Source of the DNA: an uncultured Lachnospiraceae bacterium
GTDB lineage: Bacteria; Bacillota; Clostridia; Lachnospirales; Lachnospiraceae
Direction: 5' to 3'
Assembly: GCA_910588875.1 (NCBI GenBank)
Contig: CAJURT010000001.1
Coordinates: 110,505 to 174,504 of the forward strand
Length of the DNA: 64,000 nt
The notes under the pieces were generated by a model. That model saw nothing but the letters and a program-made list of their open reading frames with translations, had not been told where the DNA came from and did no database searches. A program made the translations under genes and the position numbers. Shown here one piece after another: positions 52,646 to 62,350 of the stretch. The number at the start of each line of letters is the position of its first letter. The stretch's first letter is position 1.

Positions 52646-54811
52646 ATGATGAGACAGAGGAGGTTGCTTCGCCGTATGGCGGCGTGGGTGATGATTGCGG
52701 CATTATCCGGTTCAGCGGTTTCCTGTGGCGGAGGGGCTGAGGCGGCCAGTATGAAGCTGAGGAAAACAGAGGGGGATGTTGAGGTTGAGGATAATAAGGG
52801 AAAAAGTATCGTGCCTGAGGAGGAGATGAACCTGTATAGCGGGTATCTTGTAGGTACGGAGAAGAAAAGCTATGCCTGGATTGATCTGGACCGTGTGAAG
52901 CTGACGAAGGTGGACTCCAGGAGTGAGGTGGAGATTAAAAAAAAGAAGGATAAGCTGGAGATCATTGTAAATTCCGGCAATTTGTTTTTTAATATAACAG
53001 AGCCCCTGGATGACGATGAGACATTGGATATCCGTTCTTCATCAATGGTGGTGGGGATCCGGGGGACTTGCGGCTGGGTTGAGGTGGAGGATGACTCGCA
53101 GATGAGGGTTTATATCCTGGAAGGGAAGGTTAAGTGTTCAATCCCGGGGGACGGATCCAGGGAAGGGGTCACCACATCCGTGCTGGCAGGCGAGATGGCG
53201 GAGATGACTGTCTCCAAAGGGGAGGCAGATATTGCCGTGGAGGAGATTACCGTTGACCAGATTCCTGATTTTGTGATGGAGGAATTGGAGGAAGATGAGG
53301 AACTGTATGAGCGGATCCTGGAAGATTCGGGGCTGGATGTGTGGGGGGAGCCAGAAGAGGAGGCGGTGATCCGGACTGTGCCGGAAAATGTTGTCTATTA
53401 CGGCGACCGGAGCCAGTGCCGGATGGCGCCGGAACAGGCAGAGGCATTTGCCGGGGTGATCCGCCAGGAGATGGAAGAACTGCAGAACTCTTATGAGGAT
53501 CTGATCCAGCGGGCGCCCAATGTTACGGGGGAGATCCGGTTTTTGAAGCATTATGCGGCTTTGGTTGATATGGGAGGAGGGAATCCGGCATTGCTGTGCG
53601 GCGGCGGAGCCGTATATAACTGGGAGGGGAATGAAGTCCGTGATGACGGGGCGGAATTTGCCTATTGCTCCCGGTGGGGGCTCTGGCAATACATAGACGG
53701 GGCTGCGGTGAAGTTTTCAGGGGCGCCCCGCGGGTGGGGAACCATGAAGCTTTATCCGGGACATTTGCTGGAAGGCGGATACCGGGTATCAGAACCGGGA
53801 TATCTTGCGAATGCATATGCATTAGGGAACGGAAGTATTTCCGGCACCCCCACTACAATCGGCTATTTAGAGGAGGGCTGGGTGAATAATGTAGTTAACA
53901 GGCATTTCCAGGTGGACGGGCAGGACGTAGGTGAGGCGGAGTTTAACAGCTGGCGCGGACAGTGGGACAGGAATGATTCCCTGGCCGGGTATGATTATGG
54001 ATCGGATATTTCCAGCCGGGTGTGGGGGCTTGGTCCGGCAGAAGGAGTGCTGGCCATGCTGGATACCTGGTCAGACGGTGGGGAAGATGGGAGCAGGGAT
54101 TCCCAAGAGGATGTCTGGCAGGAGGAGACCTCTTCTGCCCCGGAAAGCGATTCCCAGGAGGGAATCTCATCTTATGCTTTTCCTGTGACGGAAACCTATG
54201 ATCCGGCAACCAGGATCCGGCGTGTTACCTTGGATCCCCAGGGGTATCCGGTGGAGGTTTATCATGAGATTCCTGTTTTTGAGGAGAGTACCCCAGGGTA
54301 TCGGAGGATAAACCGGCATTTCCAGGAACTGGAAAAAGCTTTTTTCAGTTCGGACGGGGATATACCGGCTGTCTGGGAACAGGCTACGGATCCCGGGATC
54401 CCCGATAGGGGGATTACCTATAATATGACTGTGGGGGCCCTCATTACGGCTGAGACACCCGAGATGGTCAGTGTACAGATGCCATATTTTTGGTTTATGG
54501 GCGGAACCACAAGTTATGGGGAAAGCAATTATGTCTTTGATCCCGAAACCGGGGAACAGCTTAAGATCACGGATCTGATTGAGGGCACAAAGGAGGAGAT
54601 ACATGAAATGGTCCAGGAGGCATTGCGGGCACAGCTGGGGGATGATATGGGCATGATATGGTCCGACGGCCTCAGGAACTATGATACGGATCAATTTGAC
54701 TTTTATGTGTTAGACGGGCATGTCCATGTAGGGTTTGACAAGTATGAGATCGCTGCCGGGGCAGCAGGTGATTTTGACGTGAAACTGGAAGCGCCACTGA
54801 AGCGGAATTGA
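52646..54811 (+). CDS. Secreted FecR-domain protein with C-terminal DUF3298 (RsiV-like)
   Basis: 721 residues. An N-terminal signal (Arg-rich start, hydrophobic core, AVSCGGG, a possible lipobox) is followed by a FecR-type beta domain (~40-200, SMVVGIRGTCGWVEV, YILEGKVKCSI). A long Glu/Asp-rich and Gly/Ser linker leads to a DUF3298 domain (~535-720, YVFDPETGEQLKITDLI, DFYVLDGHVHVGFDKYEIAAGA) related to RsiV. The FecR part may sense the envelope or carry a polymer. It lies 25 bases before the histidine kinase gene, so it may modulate that kinase. Confidence 0.8.
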   Translation: MMRQRRLLRRMAAWVMIAALSGSAVSCGGGAEAASMKLRKTEGDVEVEDNKGKSIVPEEEMNLYSGYLVGTEKKSYAWIDLDRVKLTKVDSRSEVEIKKKKDKLEIIVNSGNLFFNITEPLDDDETLDIRSSSMVVGIRGTCGWVEVEDDSQMRVYILEGKVKCSIPGDGSREGVTTSVLAGEMAEMTVSKGEADIAVEEITVDQIPDFVMEELEEDEELYERILEDSGLDVWGEPEEEAVIRTVPENVVYYGDRSQCRMAPEQAEAFAGVIRQEMEELQNSYEDLIQRAPNVTGEIRFLKHYAALVDMGGGNPALLCGGGAVYNWEGNEVRDDGAEFAYCSRWGLWQYIDGAAVKFSGAPRGWGTMKLYPGHLLEGGYRVSEPGYLANAYALGNGSISGTPTTIGYLEEGWVNNVVNRHFQVDGQDVGEAEFNSWRGQWDRNDSLAGYDYGSDISSRVWGLGPAEGVLAMLDTWSDGGEDGSRDSQEDVWQEETSSAPESDSQEGISSYAFPVTETYDPATRIRRVTLDPQGYPVEVYHEIPVFEESTPGYRRINRHFQELEKAFFSSDGDIPAVWEQATDPGIPDRGITYNMTVGALITAETPEMVSVQMPYFWFMGGTTSYGESNYVFDPETGEQLKITDLIEGTKEEIHEMVQEALRAQLGDDMGMIWSDGLRNYDTDQFDFYVLDGHVHVGFDKYEIAAGAAGDFDVKLEAPLKRN

Positions 54812-54836
54812 ATCCGGCTTCTGGTAAAGGAGTTTT

Positions 54837-56243
54837 ATGAAGCATTCTCTTTATTATAAGTTTATATTGGGATATCTGATTTTTGGACTGCTGGGCTTTG
54901 CGGTGATAGCAGTCGGTTCCTCGCGCCTGATGTATTACCACCTGCTGGAGGAGAAGACAGAGGAGATGTATGATGAGGCGAACCTGATAGCATCCTCCTA
55001 CAGCAGCGTTTATCAGGGGAAGCGTCAGGAACTGAATACCGTATACCCGCAACTCCAGATGATGGCTTCCTTTTTGAAAAGTGAGATTTGGGTGGTGAAC
55101 CGGCAGGGGATTATTGTGGTGGATTCTGACCAGTCCTCCCGTTCCGGTACCGTGATCAAGGAGTTTGATCCAACGGATACGGGAAACCGTTTTTACCGTA
55201 TCGGGAGTTATTACGGGCAGTTTCCCTATGATGTGGTAAGCGTTTCAGCCCCCATCACAGGGAACTACAATACGTATGGGTACGTGCTTGTGCATCTGCC
55301 GGTTTACCGGATCCAAGAGGAGGCAAACAGTGCCCTGGACATCGTGTATATTACGGCAGTGGCTGTTTTTGTCCTGTCCCTGATCATTCTGCTGGTGTTT
55401 ACGAAGACCGTGTATTTCCCCCTGAAGAAAATCACAGAAGGGGCCAACGAGTATGCCCTTGGTAACCTCAGCTACCAGATTGACCTGAAAACCCACGATG
55501 AGATGGGGTATCTGGCGGCAACCTTGAATTATATGTCAGATGAATTAAATAAGGCGGAGGAGTACCAAAGAACTTTCATCGCCAATGTCTCCCATGATTT
55601 CCGGTCCCCTCTGACTTCTATCAAGGGTTATCTGGAGGCCATCATTGACGGGACAATCCCGCCGGAGATGTATGAGAAATATTTAACAAGAGTGATAGCC
55701 GAGACGGAACGGCTGAATAAGCTGACCCAGGGGATGCTGACCCTGAACACGTTAGACAGCAAAGGATATCTGTCCCGAAGTAATTTTGATATTAACCGGG
55801 TGATTAAGGACACGGTGGCATCCTTTGAGGGAACCTGTGATGCAAAAAATATTATATTTGACCTTACCTTCTCGGACAGTATCCAGATGGTATATGCAGA
55901 CCTGGGGAAGATCCAGCAGGTGCTTTACAACCTGATTGACAATGCGATCAAATTCAGCCACCATGACTCCACAATCTATATCCAGGCATCGGAGCGATAT
56001 GAGAAAATATTTGTTTCGGTGAAGGACACAGGGATCGGGATCCCGAAAGACAGCGTGAAAAAAATCTGGGAACGTTTTTATAAAACAGATCTTTCCCGGG
56101 GCAAGGACAAGAAAGGTACGGGGCTGGGCCTGTCCATTGTGAAGGAGATCATTCAGGCCCATGGGGAGAATATCGATGTGGTAAGCACGGAGGGTGTGGG
56201 AACCGAGTTTATCTTTTCTCTGCAACGGGCATCCAACGGATAG
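54837..56243 (+). CDS. Membrane sensor histidine kinase
   Basis: 468 residues: membrane helix ~10-30, extracellular sensor ~35-165, second helix ~170-193, HAMP (~195-245), then the phosphoacceptor in ANVSHDFRSPLTSIKG (~252) and an ATPase domain with NAIKFSHHD, VKDTGIGIP and GTGLGLSIVKEI. It phosphorylates a response regulator, most likely the convergent one at 56324. GTAAAGGAG precedes ATG 54837. Confidence 0.93.
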   Translation: MKHSLYYKFILGYLIFGLLGFAVIAVGSSRLMYYHLLEEKTEEMYDEANLIASSYSSVYQGKRQELNTVYPQLQMMASFLKSEIWVVNRQGIIVVDSDQSSRSGTVIKEFDPTDTGNRFYRIGSYYGQFPYDVVSVSAPITGNYNTYGYVLVHLPVYRIQEEANSALDIVYITAVAVFVLSLIILLVFTKTVYFPLKKITEGANEYALGNLSYQIDLKTHDEMGYLAATLNYMSDELNKAEEYQRTFIANVSHDFRSPLTSIKGYLEAIIDGTIPPEMYEKYLTRVIAETERLNKLTQGMLTLNTLDSKGYLSRSNFDINRVIKDTVASFEGTCDAKNIIFDLTFSDSIQMVYADLGKIQQVLYNLIDNAIKFSHHDSTIYIQASERYEKIFVSVKDTGIGIPKDSVKKIWERFYKTDLSRGKDKKGTGLGLSIVKEIIQAHGENIDVVSTEGVGTEFIFSLQRASNG

Positions 56244-56255
56244 GGGGACAAAAAC

Positions 56256-56305
56256 AAAACCGGATACCATAAAAGCCGCCGGGAGGCTATATGGTATCCG
56301 GTTTT
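56256..56305. terminator. Bidirectional terminator between kinase and regulator
   Basis: 16-bp perfect stem (56256-56271 with 56290-56305), 18-base loop, A-run on one side and T-run on the other. Confidence 0.85.
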
Positions 56306-56323
56306 TCTGTTTTAGAATATTAG

Positions 56324-57034
56324 CTAACGTTTTACTTCAAATTTATATCCGATGCCCCATACAGTGGATAACGCCCAGCTGGCGTGGTCTTTAATCTTGG
56401 CACGCAGCCGCTTGATATGGACATCCACGGTTCGGGTATCGCCGATGTATTCATAGCCCCAGATATGGTCCAACAGCTGTTCTCTGGTGAACACCTGATT
56501 GGGGGAAGAGGCCAGGAAATATAAGAGTTCCAGTTCCTTTGGCGGCATTTCAACGGAATGGCCGCGGTAGGTGACAGAGTAGTTGGTCAGGTTTACTACC
56601 AGATCCGGGTACTCCACATAATCTCCCTGCTGCGCGGCAGGGGAGGCGGCCGCCGCCGGTGCCGCGTGGTAGCGTCTCAGTACGGCCTTGACCCGGGCCA
56701 CAAGTTCTTTGGAGTCAAAGGGCTTGATCATATAGTCGTCAGCCCCCAGTTCCAGCCCCAGGACTTTGTCGAAAATCTCGCCTTTGGCGCTTAGCATGAT
56801 AATTGGTACCTGGGAAGTGGCACGCAGTTCCCGGCAGACCTGGTAGCCGTCAATGCCAGGCAGCATCAGATCCAGCAAAATCAGGTGCGGCTTAAAGTCC
56901 GGGAATATCCGGAGCGCCGCTTCCCCGTCATGGACAATCGCTGTCTCGTAACATTCCTTGATGAGATAGAGGGAAATCAGTTCTGCGATATTCTCATCAT
57001 CATCTACAATTAAAATCCGTTGCTTTTCAGCCAT
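56324..57034 (-). CDS. OmpR-family response regulator
   Basis: 236 residues: receiver domain with the acidic pocket IVDDDEN, phosphoacceptor LLDLMLPG (Asp ~55), LSAKGE Thr/Ser site and Lys in IKPFDSKEL. A linker of Ala/Pro follows, then a winged helix (LLYFLASSPNQVFTREQLLDHIWGYEY, DTRTVDVHIKRLR). ATG 57034 has GGAGGG upstream; the longer frame is unlikely. It converges on the kinase gene rather than sharing its transcript. Confidence 0.93.
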   Translation of the reverse strand: MAEKQRILIVDDDENIAELISLYLIKECYETAIVHDGEAALRIFPDFKPHLILLDLMLPGIDGYQVCRELRATSQVPIIMLSAKGEIFDKVLGLELGADDYMIKPFDSKELVARVKAVLRRYHAAPAAAASPAAQQGDYVEYPDLVVNLTNYSVTYRGHSVEMPPKELELLYFLASSPNQVFTREQLLDHIWGYEYIGDTRTVDVHIKRLRAKIKDHASWALSTVWGIGYKFEVKR

Positions 57035-57122
57035 GGGTATTGTTGCCCTCCTCTTCTTTGTTATTATGAGCACGTTATGATGTCAGCCAGAAAATGAACA
57101 TGAAACAACGAATTATAAAAAA

Positions 57123-59513
57123 TCATTTAAATATAACAATGGTTACCCCGGCGTCTCCCTCACCGAATTCTCCCAGGTGGAATTCTTTTATGGTTTTTAC
57201 CCGCTTTAAATGTTTGTGGATGCCGCTGCGCAGTGCGCCGGTGCCTTTGCCGTGCACAATCCGCACCTGCTGCAGATGGGCAATATAGGCATCATCAAGG
57301 TATTTATCCAATTGCGGGATGGCTTCGTCCACAGTCATGCCAAGAAGGTTGATCTCCGGGGAGACGGAAACGGATTTGGACATTTTGATGTTGCTGCTGC
57401 CGGAACCCTTACGGTGTGCGCCAAAAGCAGAGCCGCTGGCAGAAGCCTCCTGGATCAGTTCAAGGTCGCTGATGTTTACCTGAGAACGGAGAATGCCCAT
57501 CTGGACAAATAAATTGCCCTTGGCATCCGGCAGGGAACTGACGGTGCCTTTAAGGTTTAAGGAAAGGACCTTCACGCTGTCCCCAAGCCGCAGTGTTTTG
57601 GGATTGATTGCCTGGCGGGGGCGGGTATCCTGTCTGAGGGAAAGGCCGCTCTCTACTTTCTTTAAATTTTCCCGGAGCCTGGAACGTTCGGCTTCCAGGG
57701 CGCGGGTATCCACACCGGAGGACGCGGCCAGCTTGTTGATGTTTTTGATGGTCCGGTCGGCAGTCTCCTTGGCATCCCGCAGGATCCGGTGAGCCTCCTC
57801 GCTGGCCGAACGGATCAGCTTTTCCTTCTGTTCGTCAAAGCGTTCCTCTTTTTGTTCTAACCGGGCCTTCAGCCGTTCAACCTCATCCTTGTAAGCGCGG
57901 ATCTCCTCCTGCTCCTTCTCTATCGTGACCCGGCTTTCCTCCAGGCGGCTGATGATATCCTCAAAGGCTTCATCATTGGATTCGATCCGGCTTTTGGCAT
58001 CTTGGATGATATAATCCGGCAGGCCCAGCTTTTGGGAAATTGCGAAGGCATTGCTCTTGCCCGGGATGCCGATCAGGAGACGGTAGGTGGGGCGGAGGGT
58101 CTGCACATTGAATTCGCAGCAGGCATTCTCCACACCGGCATTGCTGAGGGCATAAATCTTCAACTCGCTGTAGTGGGTGGTGGCCATGGTCCGACATTTC
58201 ATGTTGTGCAAAAAGTTCAGGATGGCCATGGCCAGAGCGGCGCCCTCCGTCGGGTCCGTGCCGGCGCCTAGTTCGTCGAAAAGGCATAAGGAACGGCTGT
58301 CAGCCTTGGAAAGGATATCCACGATATTCGTCATATGGGCAGAAAATGTACTTAAACTCTGCTCAATGCTCTGCTCATCCCCGATGTCAGCAAAAACCTC
58401 GTCAAAAACAGCCAGCCGGGAACCTTCGAATGCCGGGATATGGAGTCCGGATTGCCCCATCAAGGTGAAGAGCCCCACCGTTTTTAAGGAGACGGTCTTG
58501 CCTCCGGTGTTGGGGCCTGTGACGATCAGCAGATCAAAGTTTTCTCCCAGCCACACCGTGATCGGCACCACCTTCTGCGGATCCAGCAGAGGATGGCGCC
58601 CGTCCTTGATATGGATCTGGCCGTCCTGGTTGAACTTTGGTTCGCTGCATTTATAATGGCGGGACAAAGCCGCTTTGGCAAAGATAAAATCCAGACGTGC
58701 CAGAATCTCCAGATTCAATGCCAGGCTTTCGGCATAGGGAGCCAGCTGGTTGCTTAAGTCAGCTAAGACCGCCTCGATCTCTTTGTTTTCCTGGATCTCC
58801 AAAGTGCGGAGTTCATTGTTCAGCTGTATGATGGCCATGGGCTCTACAAACAGGGTGGAGCCGGTGGCAGATTGGTCGTGGACCATCCCGGAGACCTGGT
58901 TTTTGTATTCTGAACGAACCGGAAGGCAATAGCGCCCGTCCCGCATGGTAACCACTGCATCCTGGAGATAGCTGCGGCTGGAATTTAAAATGCTGTTCAA
59001 CTGGGTATGGATCCGGTCATTGATGCTTTTCATGGACCGGCGGACCTTGTGGAGCCCGGGGCTGGCATCATCGCTAATCTCTTCCTCCGAAAGGATGCAT
59101 CGCTTGATCTCGTTGTTTACCGGGGTCAGCGGTTCCAGGCTGCGGAACATCTCTTCAAGGGAATCCTCCTCCGTCTCTTCGGATTCTTCATGGCGTCCAT
59201 ATGATTTGGCACGAGCCGCAACCGTAAGCAGGGAACTGGCATGGAGCAGTTCAGTAATGCTTAACGCACTGCCCACATCCAGCCGTTTGAGTGAGTCACG
59301 GATGTCACGGACACCGGAAAAGGATAGGTTTCCCTTCATACGGATCCGGCTGACGGCGTCGCTCGTCTCTGACTGGGCCTGCAGGATCTCCCCGTAGTCA
59401 GAGGAGGGCTGCAATGCGCTGCAGAGGGCTTTGCCGGGGGGTGAAGTGGCATATTCGGTCAGTTGGCTGATGATTTTATGATATTCTAAAATTTTTAATG
59501 ATTTTTGGTTCAT
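57123..59513 (-). CDS. mutS2: Endonuclease MutS2
   Basis: 796 residues. MutS-type helical core and ATPase (Walker A TGPNTGGKTVSLKT, ~334; LCLFDELGAGTDP; TTHYSELK), a long coiled coil (~520-630), and a C-terminal Smr nuclease domain (LLGMTVDEAIPQLDKYL, VRIVHGKGTGALR). MutS2 suppresses recombination and acts in ribosome rescue in Firmicutes. The start is ATG 59513. Confidence 0.95.
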   Translation of the reverse strand: MNQKSLKILEYHKIISQLTEYATSPPGKALCSALQPSSDYGEILQAQSETSDAVSRIRMKGNLSFSGVRDIRDSLKRLDVGSALSITELLHASSLLTVAARAKSYGRHEESEETEEDSLEEMFRSLEPLTPVNNEIKRCILSEEEISDDASPGLHKVRRSMKSINDRIHTQLNSILNSSRSYLQDAVVTMRDGRYCLPVRSEYKNQVSGMVHDQSATGSTLFVEPMAIIQLNNELRTLEIQENKEIEAVLADLSNQLAPYAESLALNLEILARLDFIFAKAALSRHYKCSEPKFNQDGQIHIKDGRHPLLDPQKVVPITVWLGENFDLLIVTGPNTGGKTVSLKTVGLFTLMGQSGLHIPAFEGSRLAVFDEVFADIGDEQSIEQSLSTFSAHMTNIVDILSKADSRSLCLFDELGAGTDPTEGAALAMAILNFLHNMKCRTMATTHYSELKIYALSNAGVENACCEFNVQTLRPTYRLLIGIPGKSNAFAISQKLGLPDYIIQDAKSRIESNDEAFEDIISRLEESRVTIEKEQEEIRAYKDEVERLKARLEQKEERFDEQKEKLIRSASEEAHRILRDAKETADRTIKNINKLAASSGVDTRALEAERSRLRENLKKVESGLSLRQDTRPRQAINPKTLRLGDSVKVLSLNLKGTVSSLPDAKGNLFVQMGILRSQVNISDLELIQEASASGSAFGAHRKGSGSSNIKMSKSVSVSPEINLLGMTVDEAIPQLDKYLDDAYIAHLQQVRIVHGKGTGALRSGIHKHLKRVKTIKEFHLGEFGEGDAGVTIVIFK

Positions 59514-59659
59514 GGATTTCCCTCACGGATCATTGATGTATCGTCAGTTGCAATCATTATTTCTGCAGCCGAAGTGGGATTTAAGCCTGCATATTGTCAA
59601 GTATATCACATTTTGGCACTGTGTGAAACCCCTGGCTTTCCGGCAGGGCGAAGTTTTTC

Positions 59660-59688
59660 TTGCACATTTGCCGGAAGAACCTTATAAT
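59660..59688 (+). promoter_or_regulatory. Sigma-A promoter for the PDZ-protein gene
   Basis: TTGCAC (59660-59665), 17-base spacer, TATAAT (59683-59688), about 90 bases before the start at 59780. Confidence 0.8.
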
Positions 59689-59779
59689 AAGGGTAAGTCT
59701 TTTGGGGGGAATATGGGGATATTTTTGTCGCGGATGTGGTTTCTGCTGGGCAGGAGTGGTACATAAGGAGGAAGTCGGG

Positions 59780-61114
59780 ATGCCTGGAGTACAAGATCCA
59801 AAAAAGGAGCCGGGAAAAAGACGGTTTATCACGGAGAAGATCGTAAGACGGCCGCTGACAAGAGGAGAATTGTTTCGGCGGGGACTGTTTTTGCTATTGG
59901 CTGCGGCTCTGTTCGGCGGTGTGGCGGGAGTGAGTTTTGCGGTTTCACAGCCGCTGGTGGCAAAACATATTAAGGTGCCGGAGACAGAAAGGCCAAAGAT
60001 ATCCATTCCGAAGGATGAGCCCCTGGAGGGGGCGGCAGAGAGGGAATCGGTGCCGGAGACGGCGCCGCAGGCAGAGACAGAGTCCCCGCCGGTTCCGGAA
60101 GAGCCTGTGGAGAAGGTGGTCCGGAATGCCATGGAGAATTACCGTTATACCGTAGGGGATCTGAATGAACTGTTCTCCAGCCTGCGGGCCCAGGTACAGG
60201 CTGTGTCAAAAGGGGTAGTAACCCTGCATTCCGTTCAGCAGGAGGTGGACTGGTTTGACAATCCGGTAGAGACGACGGGCTTGTATGCGGGGGTGGTGAT
60301 TGCTTCTACGGAACAGGAACTTTTGATTTTGACGCCGGAGGCAGCAGTGGAACGAGCAGATTCCATTAAAGTCATGTTTGCAGACGGTGTGGAGATGGAT
60401 GGCCGGATCAAACAGCAGGACACGATATCCGGCATGGCGGTTGTCAGCGTGGATGTCAGTGGGATGGAAGAGAGCAGGAGGAGGGAGGCAAAACCTCTGG
60501 TCTTGGGGAATTCCTACCTGGTTCGGGAAGGCGACCTGATTGTGGCAGTGGGAAGCCCGTCGGGCATGGCCCGTTCCATAGATTACGGATTTGTTTCATA
60601 TATCGGAAAGAATGTACAGATAGTGGACCAGGTTACGCGGATGGTTTACGCCCGGATCAGTGCGGATGCCGGGAGGGGGACGTTCCTGGTGAATACCTCC
60701 GGGGAATTGATTGGCTGGGTGATGCCCCCTGAGCCGGATGAGGAAAATAACAACATGGCAAAGGCAATGGGGATTTCCGATTACAAAGGGATTTTAGAGA
60801 AGCTGACAAACGGCCTGGCAGCGCCTTGCTTTGGGATTGAGGGACAGGAGGTATCCGAGGCCATGGCTGCCCAGGGTCTTCCCAATGGCATCTATGTGCT
60901 CAATTCCGTGACAGAACGCCCGGCTTATGATGCCGGGATCCAAAATGGGGATATCATTACTCATATTGACGGCAGGGAGATCACAACGATGAAGGATTTC
61001 CAGAATACGGTAGATAATCTGGAGTGCGGCAGGCTGGTCAATGTGGTTGTCCAGCGGAACGGAAGAGACCAGTATGCAAAGCTGGAGTTCCAGGTGACAG
61101 TGGGGGCAAGATAA
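59780..61114 (+). CDS. Membrane-anchored HtrA-like protein with PDZ domain; protease triad not recognisable
   Basis: 444 residues; ATG 59780 has GGAGGAAGTCGGG upstream. A membrane helix (~37-55, LFLLLAAALFGGVAGVSFAV) is followed by an acidic Pro/Glu linker and a trypsin-like double barrel (~130-330), then a PDZ domain (~345-440, NGIYVLNSVTERPAYDAGIQNGDIITHIDG). The usual HtrA residues are replaced: the His strand reads LLILTPEAAV, and the GNSGG loop reads ADAGRGTFLV, so no Ser nucleophile stands there. It may be an inactive scaffold or sensor. YhaM follows 66 bases later. Confidence 0.8.
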   Translation: MPGVQDPKKEPGKRRFITEKIVRRPLTRGELFRRGLFLLLAAALFGGVAGVSFAVSQPLVAKHIKVPETERPKISIPKDEPLEGAAERESVPETAPQAETESPPVPEEPVEKVVRNAMENYRYTVGDLNELFSSLRAQVQAVSKGVVTLHSVQQEVDWFDNPVETTGLYAGVVIASTEQELLILTPEAAVERADSIKVMFADGVEMDGRIKQQDTISGMAVVSVDVSGMEESRRREAKPLVLGNSYLVREGDLIVAVGSPSGMARSIDYGFVSYIGKNVQIVDQVTRMVYARISADAGRGTFLVNTSGELIGWVMPPEPDEENNNMAKAMGISDYKGILEKLTNGLAAPCFGIEGQEVSEAMAAQGLPNGIYVLNSVTERPAYDAGIQNGDIITHIDGREITTMKDFQNTVDNLECGRLVNVVVQRNGRDQYAKLEFQVTVGAR

Positions 61115-61180
61115 TGATAGGCAGCGGTTTGGGCATCCCGGCTGTTGCCACCAAAACAGAACAGGAAAAGGGAAATTAGC

Positions 61181-62128
61181 ATGAAATATATTGACGGCTT
61201 GAAGGAAGGAATGAGGGTTTCGGAGGTATACCTGTGTAAGAGTAAGCAGATTGCACTCACAAAAACAGGGAAGGAATACGGGCGCCTGATGCTCCAGGAC
61301 AAAACAGGAATGGTGGATGCAAAGATCTGGAATCTGAACTCGCCGGGAGTGCGGGCGTTCGAGGCGATGGATTACGTGCGGGTTGACGGGGATGTGAGTG
61401 TCTTTATGGGAGCCAACCAGCTGAATGTGGAACGGATCCGTAAGGCCGACGAGGGGGAATATGTGCCGGAAAATTATCTGCCGGTATCCTCGAAGAACAT
61501 CGAGGAGATGTACAAAAGTCTGCTGGCGGTCATCGCTACAATTAAGAATCCTTATCTGAAAAAGCTGGTGGAAAGCTATTTTGTGGAGGATCCGGCCTTT
61601 GCCAAGGCCTTCCGGTTCCACAGCGCGGCAAAAAGCGTGCACCATGGCTTTGTGGGAGGGCTCCTGGAGCATACGCTGAGTGTGGCAAAGATGTGCGGGT
61701 ATTTTGCGGAGGCCTATCCTGTACTGAACCGGGATTTACTTCTGACGGCGGCTATTTTCCATGATATCGGGAAGATGCAGGAATTGTCTGCATTTCCGGA
61801 GAATGATTACACAGATGACGGCCAGCTTTTGGGCCATATTGTGATCGGCACAGAGATGGTCAGTGACAGGATCCGCAAGATACCGGGTTTTCCTGGACGT
61901 TTAGCTGCAGAACTCAAGCATTGTATTCTGGCGCACCATGGGGAACTGGAATATGGATCGCCGAAAAAACCGGCAATTTTGGAAGCTTTGGCCCTGAATT
62001 TTGCCGATAATGCAGATGCCAAGATGGAAACCATGATAGAGGCACTGCAGGGGGCGGGCAGCAATACAGGCTGGTTAGGCTATAACCGGCTGCTGGAGAC
62101 CAATATCCGCAAGACAACAGAGGAATAA
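61181..62128 (+). CDS. yhaM: 3'-5' exoribonuclease YhaM-type (OB fold plus HD domain)
   Basis: 315 residues. An N-terminal OB fold (~10-95, KTGKEYGRLMLQDKTGMVDAKIWN) binds nucleic acid, and an HD phosphohydrolase domain (~155-300, VHHGFVGGLLEHTLSVAKM, FHDIGKMQEL, LAHHGELEYGS) supplies the metal site. YhaM trims RNA and single-stranded DNA from the 3' end. The start ATG 61181 has AAAAGGG upstream; the longer frame has no ribosome site. Confidence 0.9.
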   Translation: MKYIDGLKEGMRVSEVYLCKSKQIALTKTGKEYGRLMLQDKTGMVDAKIWNLNSPGVRAFEAMDYVRVDGDVSVFMGANQLNVERIRKADEGEYVPENYLPVSSKNIEEMYKSLLAVIATIKNPYLKKLVESYFVEDPAFAKAFRFHSAAKSVHHGFVGGLLEHTLSVAKMCGYFAEAYPVLNRDLLLTAAIFHDIGKMQELSAFPENDYTDDGQLLGHIVIGTEMVSDRIRKIPGFPGRLAAELKHCILAHHGELEYGSPKKPAILEALALNFADNADAKMETMIEALQGAGSNTGWLGYNRLLETNIRKTTEE

Positions 62129-62165
62129 GAGAGTGGCTGACAGAACCGGGAGGCTGCTTCAGAGA

Positions 62166-62200
62166 GAAAGAACTGCCGCAGTTTTGCGGCAGCTCTTTTT
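62166..62200 (+). terminator. Intrinsic terminator of yhaM
   Basis: AAGAaCTGCCGCA pairs with TGCGGCAGcTCTT and is followed by a T-run. Confidence 0.85.
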
Positions 62201-62210
62201 TAGGAGGTAC

Positions 62211-62350
62211 CCATATAAAGTATGGTGTATGTATATCTATGTAAAGCGTTCCTGAAGGGAACGACTATTTGTTAGGCGAACCCGGCAACGGTTGCGCGCT
62301 TTGTTGCCACCGGGCTCTATATGTAATGTAAAGAATAACGAACTTTATGT
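62211..62350 (+). ncRNA. Candidate structured RNA of unknown family
   Basis: Non-coding stretch between the yhaM terminator and the next gene. Visible helices: a closing stem of ATAAAGT (~62214) with ACTTTAT (62342-62348), a hairpin CGTTCC/GGAACG (62247-62252 with 62258-62263), and a forked hairpin CCCGG-CAAC/GTTG-CCA-CCGGG (62281-62314) preceded by GTTAGGCGAA. A further pair ATGATGCA/TGCATCAT (62359-62366 with 62392-62399) lies downstream. It could be a cis leader for the methyltransferase gene or a free small RNA. Left-end positions may be off by two bases. Confidence 0.45.
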
